DNA of 64,000 nt from Meghimatium bilineatum. Its lineage: Eukaryota; Mollusca; Gastropoda; Stylommatophora; Philomycidae. Location: assembly GCA_034231615.1 (NCBI GenBank), contig CM067309.1, positions 22,873,965-22,937,964 of the forward strand, written 5' to 3'. The stretch's first letter is position 1, and every line of letters starts with the position of its first letter. Of the stretch, positions 33,925 to 46,200 are shown piece by piece. The position numbers and the translations under genes are program-made. A model generated the notes under the pieces. The model worked only from the letters and a program-made list of their open reading frames with translations, was not told the origin of the DNA and did no database searches.

Positions 33925-34085
33925 TTCCGCCAAAGATGGATGTGTTGGGCCATTGGTGCAAATAAAACGGCACCAAAACACATCTCAATTCTCTGGACTA
34001 CATCCTGCTGGAAATCTAGTAGGACCATTGTCCAGCTAAAAGAGAGACCCAGTGGGTGTTTGATAATGAACACTAAAGAAGAAAA
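33925..34085 (+). repeat. R150 interspersed repeat
   Basis: CAAAGATGGATGTGTTGGGC, CTCTGGACTACATCCTGCTG, GAAATCTAGTAGGACCATTG, ending GAAGAAGAAAAA. Confidence 0.85.
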
Positions 34086-34470
34086 AATGAGATATTTAAG
34101 AAAAGCAACAAACTGAACAATAAACCATGTGAGGAATGAAGAGATTACAAGAACCAACCTATGTGGTTTAAAGAACTGTCAAACACAGCATGTTTCCCTT
34201 TAAGGAGTTGCAGCGACGGATTTTGTTGCTGTGTGATAACGGCTGCATGCTCTTGCTGTCGCCACGTCATGTACGGGGTGAATTAAATATATTGAATAAC
34301 AGAGACTGACACATTTAATTGAATCCATATTGGTCAGAAACAAGAGCAATACAACATGAGAATGGAAACACCAAGAGGTAGAGGGAGACCTAGAAGCAAG
34401 TAGATTTAAGAAGTTACCAACGTCCTGAAATAATACTGCGTATCAAGTCATCAAAAATGCTATATAGCTT
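34086..34470 (+). mobile_element. LINE tail fragment (decayed)
   Basis: Residues resembling RYLRKAT, HVRNEEITRT, then EYIE-QRL and a GRP-like stretch, as in 27050-27690 (read on minus). Interrupted by unrelated sequence at about 34170-34275. Confidence 0.45.
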
Positions 34471-34559
34471 AAAAACCAATCAGCATTCAATCATTTCCAC
34501 ACCTACTCACAAAAGCAGGAAAAAAAGACCATAGAATTTCTTAGAATAAACATCTTCTT

Positions 34560-34705
34560 CTTCATTCTCACACTCCTGCTGGATCTCCCTTGTAGCAAGA
34601 CCATGGTCCTACTAGATTTCTAGCATGATGTAGTCCAGAGAATGGAAATGTGTTGTGTCGTTGTTTTATTTGTGCCAATGGCCCGACACATCCGTCTTCG
34701 TCGGG
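34560..34705 (-). repeat. R150 interspersed repeat
   Basis: Plus strand begins CTTCTTCATTCTCACACTCC and ends GGCCCGACACATCCGTCTTC, the reverse complement of R150. Confidence 0.88.
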
Positions 34706-35334
34706 AGAATAAACAGTATGAAAGTGAGGATACTCATACCAGGGAAATATGACATTTATGATAACTTTCACAATGTAAACAATCTCGATCAGATACGAAT
34801 AAATGAGAATAAATCTTAATCAGAAAAATTTGCCAACTCAGTTTTAATTCTGTCTTATACAAGAGGTCATGACAACTGAATTACCAGAATGATGATCACA
34901 ATTTTTCTTTAAATGGTTAAAAGTTCTAATACAGTGGAATCCCTTCTTTTATAACATATTTCCCAGTATAACAACACTTTTCAAAATCCACATTTACTCC
35001 ATACTGTTTATACTGTATATAGCAAATCTCTGTTATTACATACATATTTTGTTGGTCTGGACCATGTTGTTATAACGGGATTCCACTGTACAACCAAACT
35101 GGATTAGCAGCCACGGTTGAATGCAGTGTGATGCACCATAAGATACATTTTACTTAACCAAAAATTTAATTCTATTTTAGAACAAGGACATAATTTGATC
35201 AGATTTCTAAGCATTTTAAAAGCAAAATAAATGCAGACCACTGTAACTATAAAACAATATAACATATACATAGTTTGTATGTTCACATACTCTCGTGATC
35301 TGAAATGTGAGCCACATAAGTGTTGCGCTGAATA
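34706..35334. other. Spacer
   Basis: AT-rich; nothing recognised. Confidence 0.35.
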
Positions 35335-35420
35335 AATTAGCTTTAGTCATAGATTTCTTCCTGATCAGACATGAAACAATAAAGTCATAGGTATTCCATT
35401 TCTTCCTGATCAGACATGAA
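35335..35420 (+). repeat. Minisatellite, left part
   Basis: Two units with AGTCATAG, ATTTCTTCCTGATCAGACAT and GAAACAATAA. The array continues at 36521-36740 after the R1100 insertion. AGACATGAA at 35412-35420 and 36521-36529 is the target-site duplication. Confidence 0.85.
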
Positions 35421-36520
35421 GCGGGGTGCAAAGGGAACGCATTGCTCTAGGCGGACCCAGGGTTAGCAGATAACCAAGATCCCAAATGTACCTCCTCGCG
35501 GTGCACCCTGGAAACAGAAATACAGCAGCTCGAGTTGATTCTGGCCAAATCATTTGGGGATCGTGTCCGAGAGTGTGGAGGTAGCAGATGGAAAGAAATT
35601 TTTTTACTGCAAAAGAGACAGACAATATCTCCGACACCACTATCGACATACAGTGAAGCTAGTTAGTCCAGTCCGAATATTGGAGGGGCGGCCAATGAAA
35701 AGGTGAATGCATGGCGAAAGACAGATTTCATACTGAGTACTATGAAAAATGAAAGGGCAGTACAGCGCGAGAGGACAGCGCCAACTGCAAATAGAAAGTG
35801 AAAACTATTACGGAAATGGCAACTACAAGCTCTGTTAGCTCGTGACGAGCTTCTAGTTGCTTGATTTCCTTATAGGCAGAGACCTATACCCAATAATGGG
35901 CGTCCAGCAAAGCAAAAAGACCTGGCCTAACTTTAATGTCGAGCCTTCCTATACCGGAAATATGCTCGCAAAGAGAAAGGGTTCTGAACCCGATGGGCTT
36001 AGGCAAGAAAGGGACAACGATTTTAGCACTGGCCCAACTCTACTGTCAAGCTTTCCTATACCGGAAATACACTTGCAGAGAGAAAGGGTTCAGTACCTGA
36101 TGGGCTCAGGCGCTATTTGGACACGGTCGCACAAGCCAGGGTCCAACTCTTCTGGCAAGTTCTTCCTCATACGGAACCAGGCTCGTGGATGAGAAACGGT
36201 TCAGTACCCAATGGACACAGGCAGAGTTTGTCCAATTGCATGAGATGGATTCATAGACGGTGGAGCACCTCGGCCAGATAGACGCACTCGACAGGCGTCT
36301 GGTGAAGAGGCACTACGGACTAGGGACCAAACCCGAAATAAAGGAATGACGAAAACTGATGTGCTGGACCTCGGACGTCCTGACCACAAGTGGCCAACCG
36401 GGGTGCAAATAATCACAGTTCTACTGTGGAACTTGCAGCACAACATACTTCACGCTCCCCGGCGGAAATCACACGAAATATTTGTTGTGGTTATATGAGA
36501 GCGAACACAGAAGAAGAAGA
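35421..36520 (+). mobile_element. R1100 retroposon, complete copy
   Basis: A 1.1-kb element starting GCGGGGTGCAAAGGGAACGC and ending in a GAAGAAGAAGA tail, flanked by a 9-bp target-site duplication inside a minisatellite. Aligns end to end with 56510-57617. No reverse transcriptase or transposase is seen. Near the 3' half both copies share a reading of GTRL(V/T)DEKRFSTQW and VQLHE, broken by stops. Looks like a non-autonomous non-LTR retroposon. Confidence 0.8.
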
Positions 36521-36740
36521 AGACATGAATTAATAAAGTCATAGGTATTCCATTTCTTCCTGATCAGACATGAAACCATAAAGCCATAGGTATTCCATTT
36601 CTTCTTGATCAGACATGAAACAATAAACCTTAGTCATAGATATTCCATTTCTTCTTGATCAGACATGAAAAATCTATGACTGTTACACCATAAACTTTAG
36701 TCATAGGTATTCCATTTCTTCTTGATCAGATGCTGATGAA
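36521..36740 (+). repeat. Minisatellite, right part (about 48-bp unit)
   Basis: About four to five units of TAGGTATTCCATTTCTTCCTG and ATCAGACATGAAAC-type sequence. Confidence 0.85.
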
Positions 36741-37499
36741 ACAATGAATGTTAAACCAGATACCAATTCAGCTTCTGTATTTCATGGCTTCCTGCCTCAG
36801 ACTTCCGTATTAATTTTTTTAAATGAAACTTGATTGCCCACTGAATATCATTGTTTGCCTCAGGCGTATTTCTAGTGTGGTTCATTACAGACAGGGTCAG
36901 TGTTAGACCATCTGATAAAAGTGGGTATGTTTGAAGGATGGTATAAATTAATATAAAAGGCAGCAACAGTTCACTTTAAGTACTCTTTCCATAACAAGTG
37001 AATATTTTTAATGGATTTTGGACATATATTAAAACAATCAAGTGTGGCGAATGGCTGAGAGGTACAGAATTTGACTTCCGGTGAAGACTTGTTTTTTTGT
37101 GTTCTCTATCTATGTTCCCAGTCAAATACGGTGAATGCGGAAGAACCAGAACTCTCCAGTTCGAGCGATGTGATGCTACTGAATGTAATTCCTGCATGTT
37201 GTTGAGATCCAGTCACACTCTCTTTGATGGTTGTTCTGCGAAGTCTCTCTTGGTCTTTTTCTTTTGTCATCTGGTACCCGTTTTAATGTTTGTAGTGGCA
37301 GTCAGTTTTCATTCATGCTATGTACAATATAAGTTCATTTTTTTTTCCTCTTACTGTTGTAGAAAAGACATTTATTTCTGTTGTGAGTGGAGATTAAAAA
37401 GCTATCCTATAAATGTTGTGTGACAGCAAAGACATGCAACCTTTAACACACAGCCAACAAAGTCCTTCCTAACTGGAGAATATACAGTAATGAGAGTAC
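36741..37499. other. Spacer
   Basis: Nothing I can support. An open frame at 37097-37423 shows no domain, and its start and codon content give no reason to call a gene. Confidence 0.35.
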
Positions 37500-37750
37500 T
37501 TCTTTGTTCGTTCTCAAACTCCTGCAGATTCACAGGCTGTAGTATGGAGCACGAAATGCGCTGTGTCCTTGTTTTCAGCATTGCTGGGATATCTGTACCC
37601 TTCAGCCTGACACATCTGACTTCAGCATTGCTTTAGGATCACTTTGACAATATATTGGATGGGACAGACAATTCCACCCATAACTTCCTTAGTTGCTTCT
37701 TATGACTTGCATGAATATTAGAGTGTGCTTTTCTTTGTTCCCATTTTGGG
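37500..37750 (-). repeat. R230 interspersed repeat
   Basis: TTCTCAAACTCCTGCAGATT, GCTGTAGTATGGAGCACG, CCTTCAGCCTGACACATCTG, TGACTTGCATGAATATTAG. Confidence 0.75.
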
Positions 37751-38489
37751 CCCCCTTCAACAATGACAGCTAAAACCACAAATATATATGCTTTGCATTG
37801 TAACCAATTGTAATTTCAAGCAATACATTATTTGTGATACAATTGTGCTAGATGCAGTTGAATGATCTTAGATTTACAAGGCAAACACCAACAATACACA
37901 CATATATATATATATACACACAAGGCAGAAAGAAATGCAAGATATTAAAACATGAAGTATTTACAGATTGCAACGAAAGAATAAAATAACATTGTTAACC
38001 AAAAGGCCTATATTGAGTAAATGATGCTAGAGATCCAATCCATTTCCCCAGATCAGGAGACAACAGGTATACTTTCTAGCCGACTGTATGTTGTCTTGAC
38101 TGACATTTTGTGTGTTATTTAATTGGTAGGATGTTCCATTCAGGTATGGCTAAAGTTATTTTCTTTGCAGTATTTACATTCAGTAGTTTGTCATTTCTTT
38201 GGAATGATCAGGATGCACAAATGCCTATGGCAGGAATTAATATGACTGGTGTGTAAATCTACTAAATGTAAATATTTCACCTCCTGGCATGCAATTTTTA
38301 AAGTAATCTTTATTATCCATGTCCTAGAAATCTGGATCTTTCAATTCACTATCAATTCTTTCATTCTCTGAGAATATATATCGTCTCATTTAGCCTCCTG
38401 TTCATCTCTTTGTGGTGTATCCATGATTAATGAGCTAAGCTGTCTCTGCTGCATACAGAAGCCAGGATCACTCTGGGCTCTCTTCTTCT
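37751..38489. other. Spacer
   Basis: Short TATATA run near 37905. Nothing else recognised. Confidence 0.35.
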
Positions 38490-38765
38490 TCTTATAGTCC
38501 ATGCCATGTGACATTGGTTATCATCTTTCCGCTGCCTTCTGTTTTGTGTGCTGTCCATCATTTCTGATAATCTCTCATGCAACATTGCTAGGTTGTCAAG
38601 CATCTTATCTTTTGGTCCTTTCTCTACCTCTCTTGCTCTTCAACTTGCATATTATCACGATATGTTCCATCTTTCCTCTTCTCATTATGTGTCAAAAAAT
38701 GTATCTTTCTAATTTGGGTGAGCAGCTCTATTTTTGAATTAACTTCTTTTAAGATATTATCATTA
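38490..38765 (-). mobile_element. LINE 3'-end fragment
   Basis: The minus strand encodes NDNILKEVNSKIELLTQIRK, KRKDGTYRDNMQVEEQER, RQRKDQKIRCLTT and ends near VTWHGL, the tail of a LINE also found at 11810-11965. Confidence 0.65.
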
Positions 38766-38809
38766 CACTTTTTATTTGTCCATGGTATTGTTAACACATG
38801 ACACATAGT

Positions 38810-38985
38810 TGAAAATCTTACCCGAAGGTAGAGTCGAGCAAGTGGTAACCAGATAACAAGCAGAGGAAAATATGAGATTGAAAGGATAGTCTAAAAGAGT
38901 GCTCAACCAAGACAGATACAGAATGTTGGAGGTATGTTACAGCCAACTTTTGATGTCAAGCTGGCACTTGATGATGAGGATTATA
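38810..38985 (+). mobile_element. RTE LINE tail with GAT end
   Basis: Words corresponding to GRQ, TKTDTECWRYVTANF, and a TTGATGATGAGG end. Confidence 0.55.
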
Positions 38986-39129
38986 AAACAAATAATTTTT
39001 AAATGCTGAAAAATAGATATCTCAGACTGAAAAGTGCAGATATTGCAGCCTTTTGTAAACTGCAACCTAAAAAGAAATATCCCATTTAGTGAGAATGATT
39101 GCGAAGTTAACAGGATAAGCACTAATCTT

Positions 39130-39275
39130 GTTTCCTGTGTTCCTCAGTTATATGCTGGACACGACCATACAATATCTTGCTTCCCGTGTTACTCTGCCAT
39201 GTGCTGGACATGGCCATACAATATCTTGCTTCCCGTGTTCCTCTGTCGTGTGCTGGACATGGCCATACAATAAGC
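39130..39275 (+). repeat. 49-bp tandem repeat, about three units
   Basis: TGCTGGACATGGCCATACAA and TATCTTGCTTCCCGTGTTCC recur at 49-bp spacing. Confidence 0.88.
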
Positions 39276-39284
39276 ATGGGAACT

Positions 39285-39530
39285 AAATTATTTTATACCA
39301 CGAAGTATGTTGCCACTCGGACTTTGGTCAGATCAATGACCATGTGGATCCGGAACCCACACTCCTGAACACATACTTCAAGACTGCCTTACATGCAGAG
39401 ACTGGACTCTGCCACTAATTATACAGAGGATACAAATTTGAGGTAAAAAACTATGGGGCAGCTGCTCTAACTTGGAGAAGCCTAGACTTCCCCTGACAAT
39501 ATAACATAACTGCAGATGCTGAACGCAGAA
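39285..39530 (+). mobile_element. LINE 3'-end fragment
   Basis: Encodes TRTLVRSMTMWIR then a Cys/His-poor tail ending AACGCAGAAGATG. Related to 6245-6350 (-). Confidence 0.45.
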
Positions 39531-39814
39531 GATGATTTCTTCTTTGGGTGTCTTACTTATAGATAGATTGTCATACTGTACTGAGTTAAAGTGTTCTATC
39601 TACACTTCTAGTGTCTACTATCCAATTGTGCCCGGTTTGCATCCTGTATCAACACTGTGGCTGATTGATAGGCGATCCCTGCCACCTGTTGACTAGCTGT
39701 GAATACTATATACATGTCTGTAAAAATATTCAATCATCCAAATATAGCAATCCTTTCATACATGTCTACATGTTGTCCAATTCTGTCTCTGGTCATAAAT
39801 AAATCATCACATAT

Positions 39815-39972
39815 TGCCGAAGATGAATGCATCCGGTCTTTGGTGCAAATAAAATGGAGAAACACAATGTATTTCCATTCTCTGGATACATCCTGCTGGA
39901 AATCTAGAAGGATCAATATCCTGCTACAAGAGAGATCCATCGGGAATTTGAGAATGAATGATGAAGAAGAAG
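39815..39972 (+). repeat. R150 interspersed repeat
   Basis: CGAAGATGAATGCATC, ACAATGTATTTCCATTCTCT, ATGATGAAGAAGAAGAA. It ends 25 bp before the tRNase Z stop codon (gene on the opposite strand). Confidence 0.85.
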
Positions 39973-39996
39973 AATTATCAAATTAAAATAGTAAAA

Positions 39997-40229
39997 CTAT
40001 GAATAAGTGGTGGCGATCGTAGCTTTAGCTACCACAGCTGGCGTGACCTTTTCTCTAAGCTGAGCAGGAAGTGCATTCCGAATTGAATCATGGATGTACT
40101 TTGGTGAGTATTTATTAGAAAAGTGGACCAAAACAATATGTCCCACATCCTTGAAAATCTCTGCATTTTGTGCAATCTCCAAAAGATGTGTATGACCAAA
40201 GTCTTTTGCCTTCTGAATCATATTTTTAC
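39997..40229 (-). CDS. tRNase Z-like exon 5 (last)
   Basis: Acceptor CCTTTAG. Encodes KNMIQKAKDFGHTHLLEIAQ and HIVLVHFSNKYSPKYIHDSI to a TAG at 39997-39999. HFSNKY carries the motif V metal-ligand His. Confidence 0.93.
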
Positions 40230-43200
40230 CTAAAGGACAGTAATAAAAATGGATTAATAAAGCAATAAATAACTGCTGGTTTAAACTTACATTTCTAATT
40301 TAATCCTGTTACAACGAATCCGGCTTTAACACGTTTCTTTAACGACACTTTTCAAAACCCATGATTATTTTCATCTTTGCCCCATTTTTTTTTTAACCAT
40401 TATAAAAAATTCATATAAACGAAATATCTCTCTATAGTGCATGAAATTTGCATCCAAATATAAAAAAAGGCTCTGGACTTGCTCTCTTGAAATTTGCATC
40501 TACAAAAAAAGTACAGGCTCTCGACTTGTGACCAGCATGTGTGTTTCAAAAGTTGCTTCTTGAGATATTCAACCGCAAACAGTGTGGCAATTGTTACTGG
40601 TGGCAGTGCATGTAGGCTGTTTTTTGTCAATTATACTTTTCACTTCGCGGTTTGTGTCCACGACAGGTTGGGCCAGGGTGACAGATTGGGACATTTGACT
40701 GTTCCTGTAATTTTCATTGGTCACTGTGTATAATTTGTGCCGAAAGCCAATAAAAATCACAGGAATAGGTAGAATTAGTAATTTTAGAATGTTTACTGAA
40801 GCTTTTGTCATATGTGAGCATGAGTCTGGTATAAGAAAACCACAATAGTAGAGTTGGGCCCGGGTTTGTCCACCCTCTTAGTCAATGTACCATTCACCAA
40901 AATCGTGACGACTGTGTCCAAGTCTACACATATCTCGTAGCACCACAAGGGACTAGAAGCATGTTCTCGATCTGAACAGTACTTCAGTTCCGATTTCCAT
41001 GTATCGATTTCTCCATTCTATTTGCATGTGACGCTGCCCTCTGCCGTTTTGCTGCCAGCTCATTGTACTCACTATGTTATCCTTTGGGAAACTTGCGCAT
41101 GACTCAATATACGTGATCACATCTATCCATATCGGGACATCGACATTGGCTGCTCCTCCAATGCATCTGCATCACTGTGTGTCGACAGTGCCGCTGTCTG
41201 TTTTGCTGCAGAGGTGACAGAGATATTGTTTATTGTATTTCAGTCCATTCTCATTCCATCTGCAGCTTCCACATTCAAGGACATGATCTATAAAAGTGTT
41301 GGCCAGGAACACAGCATGAGCCGCTATATTTCTAGATCCAGTTATCTGCTAACCATGGGTCAACACGAGCGCAATGCAGATCCCTTTGCACCCCATGCTG
41401 ACAGTCAGCTATGACCTCTCTGACCAATATAGTTCTGTTCATCATATAGATTGGATCCAAATAGCACTTACAATTACTTTGCTTTCCTCAATTGACAAAG
41501 AACTATTACTTAGGATACCCATGACCTTCGGATTATTGAAATACAGTAGTAGGATCGTGTTCATCTCTAGTTCACTGACCGTCTTATGCAGTTAAGTCCC
41601 ATTTAGGGGTTAAGTTTCTAACTTCCACCGAAGCATTCTTGTAGCAGTACAATGGCCCTACTAAATTTCAGCAGGATGTATTCCAGAAAACAGAATTGTG
41701 TTGTGTCAATATTTTATGCAAAGGTCCAATATCCTACTTCATCGGTACTACAGTAAAGGTAGATCCCATGGCAACAAACTTCCGTCGGGGATGAATATAA
41801 CTCTTTATGTACTAAGCCATAGCAACTATTAGTTGGGGTAGCCAGTTCCTGTCCTTGCTGTCGTTACATCCCGTAACTAATGCACCAGGTACACATTTAC
41901 AGCTGAGTCGACTGGAGGAGTGGAGTGGTTGTGTCAAGTGAGAAATCACAACGTGGATTTTTTGTTTTTGTTTGACATGGTTTCGAACCTAGCACGTTGC
42001 AGCCCGGTGATAACAAGAAATCTCACTATCAACTACGCAACAGCACTTTTCCATTGGTACTAAACCCCATATAAATTCAAATTAATTCTTACAAGCTTCT
42101 ATAATAAATTTTTTACTATTCTAAGCTCATTGTGTCTACAGATAATGGCAACATTTCATAATAACAAACATACCAATATGGTCATCCAGGTAGGTAGCCT
42201 CTGTTATCAGAAGTTTGACTTTAAGAAGATCTGGGTTTGGTGGGTTTGTGAAAATATCAAAAACAGTATCTCCTGAAAAAAATAAAATAACATGTAGGTA
42301 ACTGTTTTAATGTCATGACTAGCTGTAGATCCTTACAAGTGATAATACAGAACTTGAAGTAATATAGTTTATATTTACGATTCACTCCCTACGGAGCAAA
42401 GGTTTTCAATCTCTTCCATCTTGTTCTATCCTTTCTGCTGAAGACAGATGTGTCAAGCCATTGGTGCAAATAAAACAGTGACACATTGCATTTCCATTCT
42501 CTGGACTACATCCTGCTGGAAATCTAGTAGGATCATGGTCCTGCTTATAGGGAGATCCAGCGGGAGTTTGAGAATGTATGCTGAAGAAGAAGATATTATC
42601 AAAAATAGAAAAGTTAAGTTAACTGAGACAAGCACATATTTCTTAGTTGTTATTTTTTTTTTCAACATTAATTCAAGATTCTAGACAGCATTTTTTAAAA
42701 ATAAATTAGGATCCTACAAGTTAAGACTCATATAGTGGGCATCTGTGGTTATGTCGATAGTGACGCAAGACAGCGGTAAACGGTCAAGTACTTGTTACCA
42801 TGGTTTGCTTTGAGCTTGGTGGCCAGCATGTAAGTGCGAGAACCAGTTTTCCCAAGTGACTGGCCTACTCTACTAGCGATATGATTACTGATATCCACCA
42901 TTTGGTTCAAGTATTAAAAACTGTGATCGCATTTATTACTAATGATGAAATCGGATGTGTCAGACCATTAGCACTAATAAAATTATGACAATACATTTTC
43001 ATTCTATGGAATACATCCAGCTGAAAACCTAGTAGGACTATATTGTCCTGCTATAAGAGAAAGGAGAGCTGGTGGGAGTGTGAGAGTGAACGAATAAAAA
43101 CAACTCATACGTTATTTATGGACCTCTTTATGCGTCTTCTGACAAAATGTATTTTTCAGCATAACTTACTTCTGGTACATACAGCACTCACCACAATAAG

Positions 43201-46200
43201 CTACTTCTGGTACATACAACACTCACCACAATGAGCTACTTCTGGTACATACAGCACTTACCACAATAAGCTACTTCTGGTACATACAGCACTCAACACA
43301 ATAAGCTACTTCTGGTACATACAGCACTCAACACAATAAGCTACTTCTGGTACATACAGCACTCAACACAATAAGCTACTTCTGGTACATACAGCACTCA
43401 ACACAATAAGCTACTTCTGGTACATACAGCACTCAACACAATAAGCTACTTCTGGTACATACAGCACTCAACACAATAAGCTACTTCTGGTACATACAGC
43501 ACTCAACACAATAAGCTACTTCTGGTACATACAGCACTCACCACAATAAGCTACTTCTGGTACATACAGCACTCAACACAATAAACTACTTCTGGTACAT
43601 ACAGCACTTACCACAATAAGCTACTTCTGGTACATACAGCACTTACCACAATAAGCTACTTCTGGTACATACAGCACTTACCACAATAAGCTACTTCTGG
43701 TACATACAGCACTCAACACAATAAGCTACTTCTGGTACATACAGCACTCACCACAATAAGCTACTTCTGGTACATACAGCACTCAACACAATAAGCTACT
43801 TCTAGTACATACAGCACTTACCACAACAAGCTTCTAGTACATACAGCACTTACCACAACAAGCTTCTAGTACATACAGCACTTACCACAATAAGCTACTT
43901 CTGGTACATACAGCACTCAACACAATAAGCTACTTCTGGTACATACAGCACTCAACACAATAAGCTACTTCTGGTACATACAGCACTCAACACAATAAGC
44001 TACTTCTGGTACATACAGCACTCACCACAATAAGCTACTTCTGGTACATACAGCACTCAACACAATAAGCTACTTCTAGTACATACAGCACTTACCACAA
44101 CAAGCTTCTAGTACATACAGCACTTACCACAACAAGCTTCTAGTACATACAGCACTTACCACAATAAGCTACTTCTGGTACATACAGCACTCAACACAAT
44201 AAGCTACTTCTGGTACATACAGCACTCAACACAATAAGCTACTTCTGGTACATACAGCACTCAACACAATAAGCTACTTCTGGTACATACAGCACTCAAC
44301 ACAATAAGCTACTTCTGGTACATACAGCACTCAACACAATAAGCTACTTCTGGTACATACAGCACTCAACACAATAAGCTACTTCTGGTACATACAGCAC
44401 TCAACACAATAAGCTACTTCTGGTACATACAGCACTCAACACAATAAGCTACTTCTGGTACATACAGCACTCAACACAATAAGCTACTTCTGGTACATAC
44501 AGCACTCAACACAATAAGCTACTTCTGGTACATACAGCACTCAACACAATAAGCTACTTCTGGTACATACAGCACTCAACACAATAAGCTACTTCTGGTA
44601 CATACAGCACTCACCACAATAAGCTACTTCTGGTACATACAGCACTCAACACAATAAACTACTTCTGGTACATACAGCACTCAACACAATAAACTACTTC
44701 TGGTACATACAGCACTTACCACAATAAGCTACTTCTGGTACATACAGCACTTACCACAATAAGCTACTTCTGGTACATACAGCACTTACCACAATAAGCT
44801 ACTTCTGGTACATACAGCACTCAACACAATAAGCTACTTCTGGTACATACAGCACTCACCACAATAAGCTACTTCTGGTACATACAGCACTCAACACAAT
44901 AAGCTACTTCTGGTACATACAGCACTCAACACAATAAGCTACTTCTGGTACATACAGCACTCACTACAATAAGCTACTTCTGGTACATACAGCACTCAAC
45001 ACAATAAGCTACTTCTGGTACATACAGCACTCACCACAATAAGCTACTTCTGGTACATACAGCACTCAACACAATAAGTTACTTCTGGTACATACAGCAC
45101 TCACCACAATAAGCTACTTCTGGTACATACAGCACTCAACACAATAAGCTACTTCTGGTACATACAGCACTCAACACAATAAGCTACTTCTGGTACATAC
45201 AGCACTCAACACAATAAGCTACTTCTGGTACATACAGCACTCAACACAATAAGCTACTTCTGGTACATACAGCACTCACCACAATAAGCTACTTCTGGTA
45301 CATACAGCACTCAACACAATAAGCTACTTCTGGTACATACAGCACTCAACACAATAAGCTACTTCTGGTACATACAGCACTCACTACAATAAGCTACTTC
45401 TAGTACATACAGCACTCATCACAATAAGTTACTTCTGGTACATACAGCACTCACCACAATAAGTTACTTCTGGTACATACAGCACCCAACACAATAAGCT
45501 ACTTCTGGTACATACAGCACTCACCACAATAAGTTACTTCTGGTACATACAGCACTCAACACAATAAGCTACTTCTGGTACATACAGCACTCAACACAAT
45601 AAGCTACTTCTAGTACATACAGCACTCATCACAATAAGTTACTTCTGGTACATACAGCACTCACCACAATAAGTTACTTCTGGTACATACAGCACTCAAC
45701 ACAATAAGCTACTTCTAGTACATACAGCACTCACCACAATAAGCTACTTCTGGTACATACAGCACTCAACACAATAAGTTACTTCTGGTACATACAGCAC
45801 TTACCACAATAAGTTACTTCTGGTACATACAGCACTTACCACAATAAGTTACTTCTGGTACATACAGCACTTACCACAATAAGTTACTTCTGGTACATAC
45901 AGCACTTACCACAATAAGTTACTTCTGGTACATACAGCACTCACTACAATAAGCTACTTCTAGTACATACAGCACTCATCACAATAAGTTACTTCTGGTA
46001 CATACAGCACTCAACACAATAAGCTACTTCTAGTACATACAGCACTCACCACAATAAGCTACTTCTGGTACATACAGCACTTACCACAATAAGTTACTTC
46101 TGGTACATACAGCACTTACCACAATAAGTTACTTCTAGTACATACAGCACTCAACACAATAAGTTACTTCTGGTACATACAGCACTTACCACAATAAGCT

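Noticed and set aside
33919-34116. Conserved ILWTTSCWKSS peptide as a protein domain
   Set aside because: It recurs only within R150 copies, in varying frames and with breaks; it follows from nucleotide similarity.
37097-37423. 108-residue Cys-rich open frame
   Set aside because: No motif with recognisable spacing, no splice context, no homologous copy in the window.
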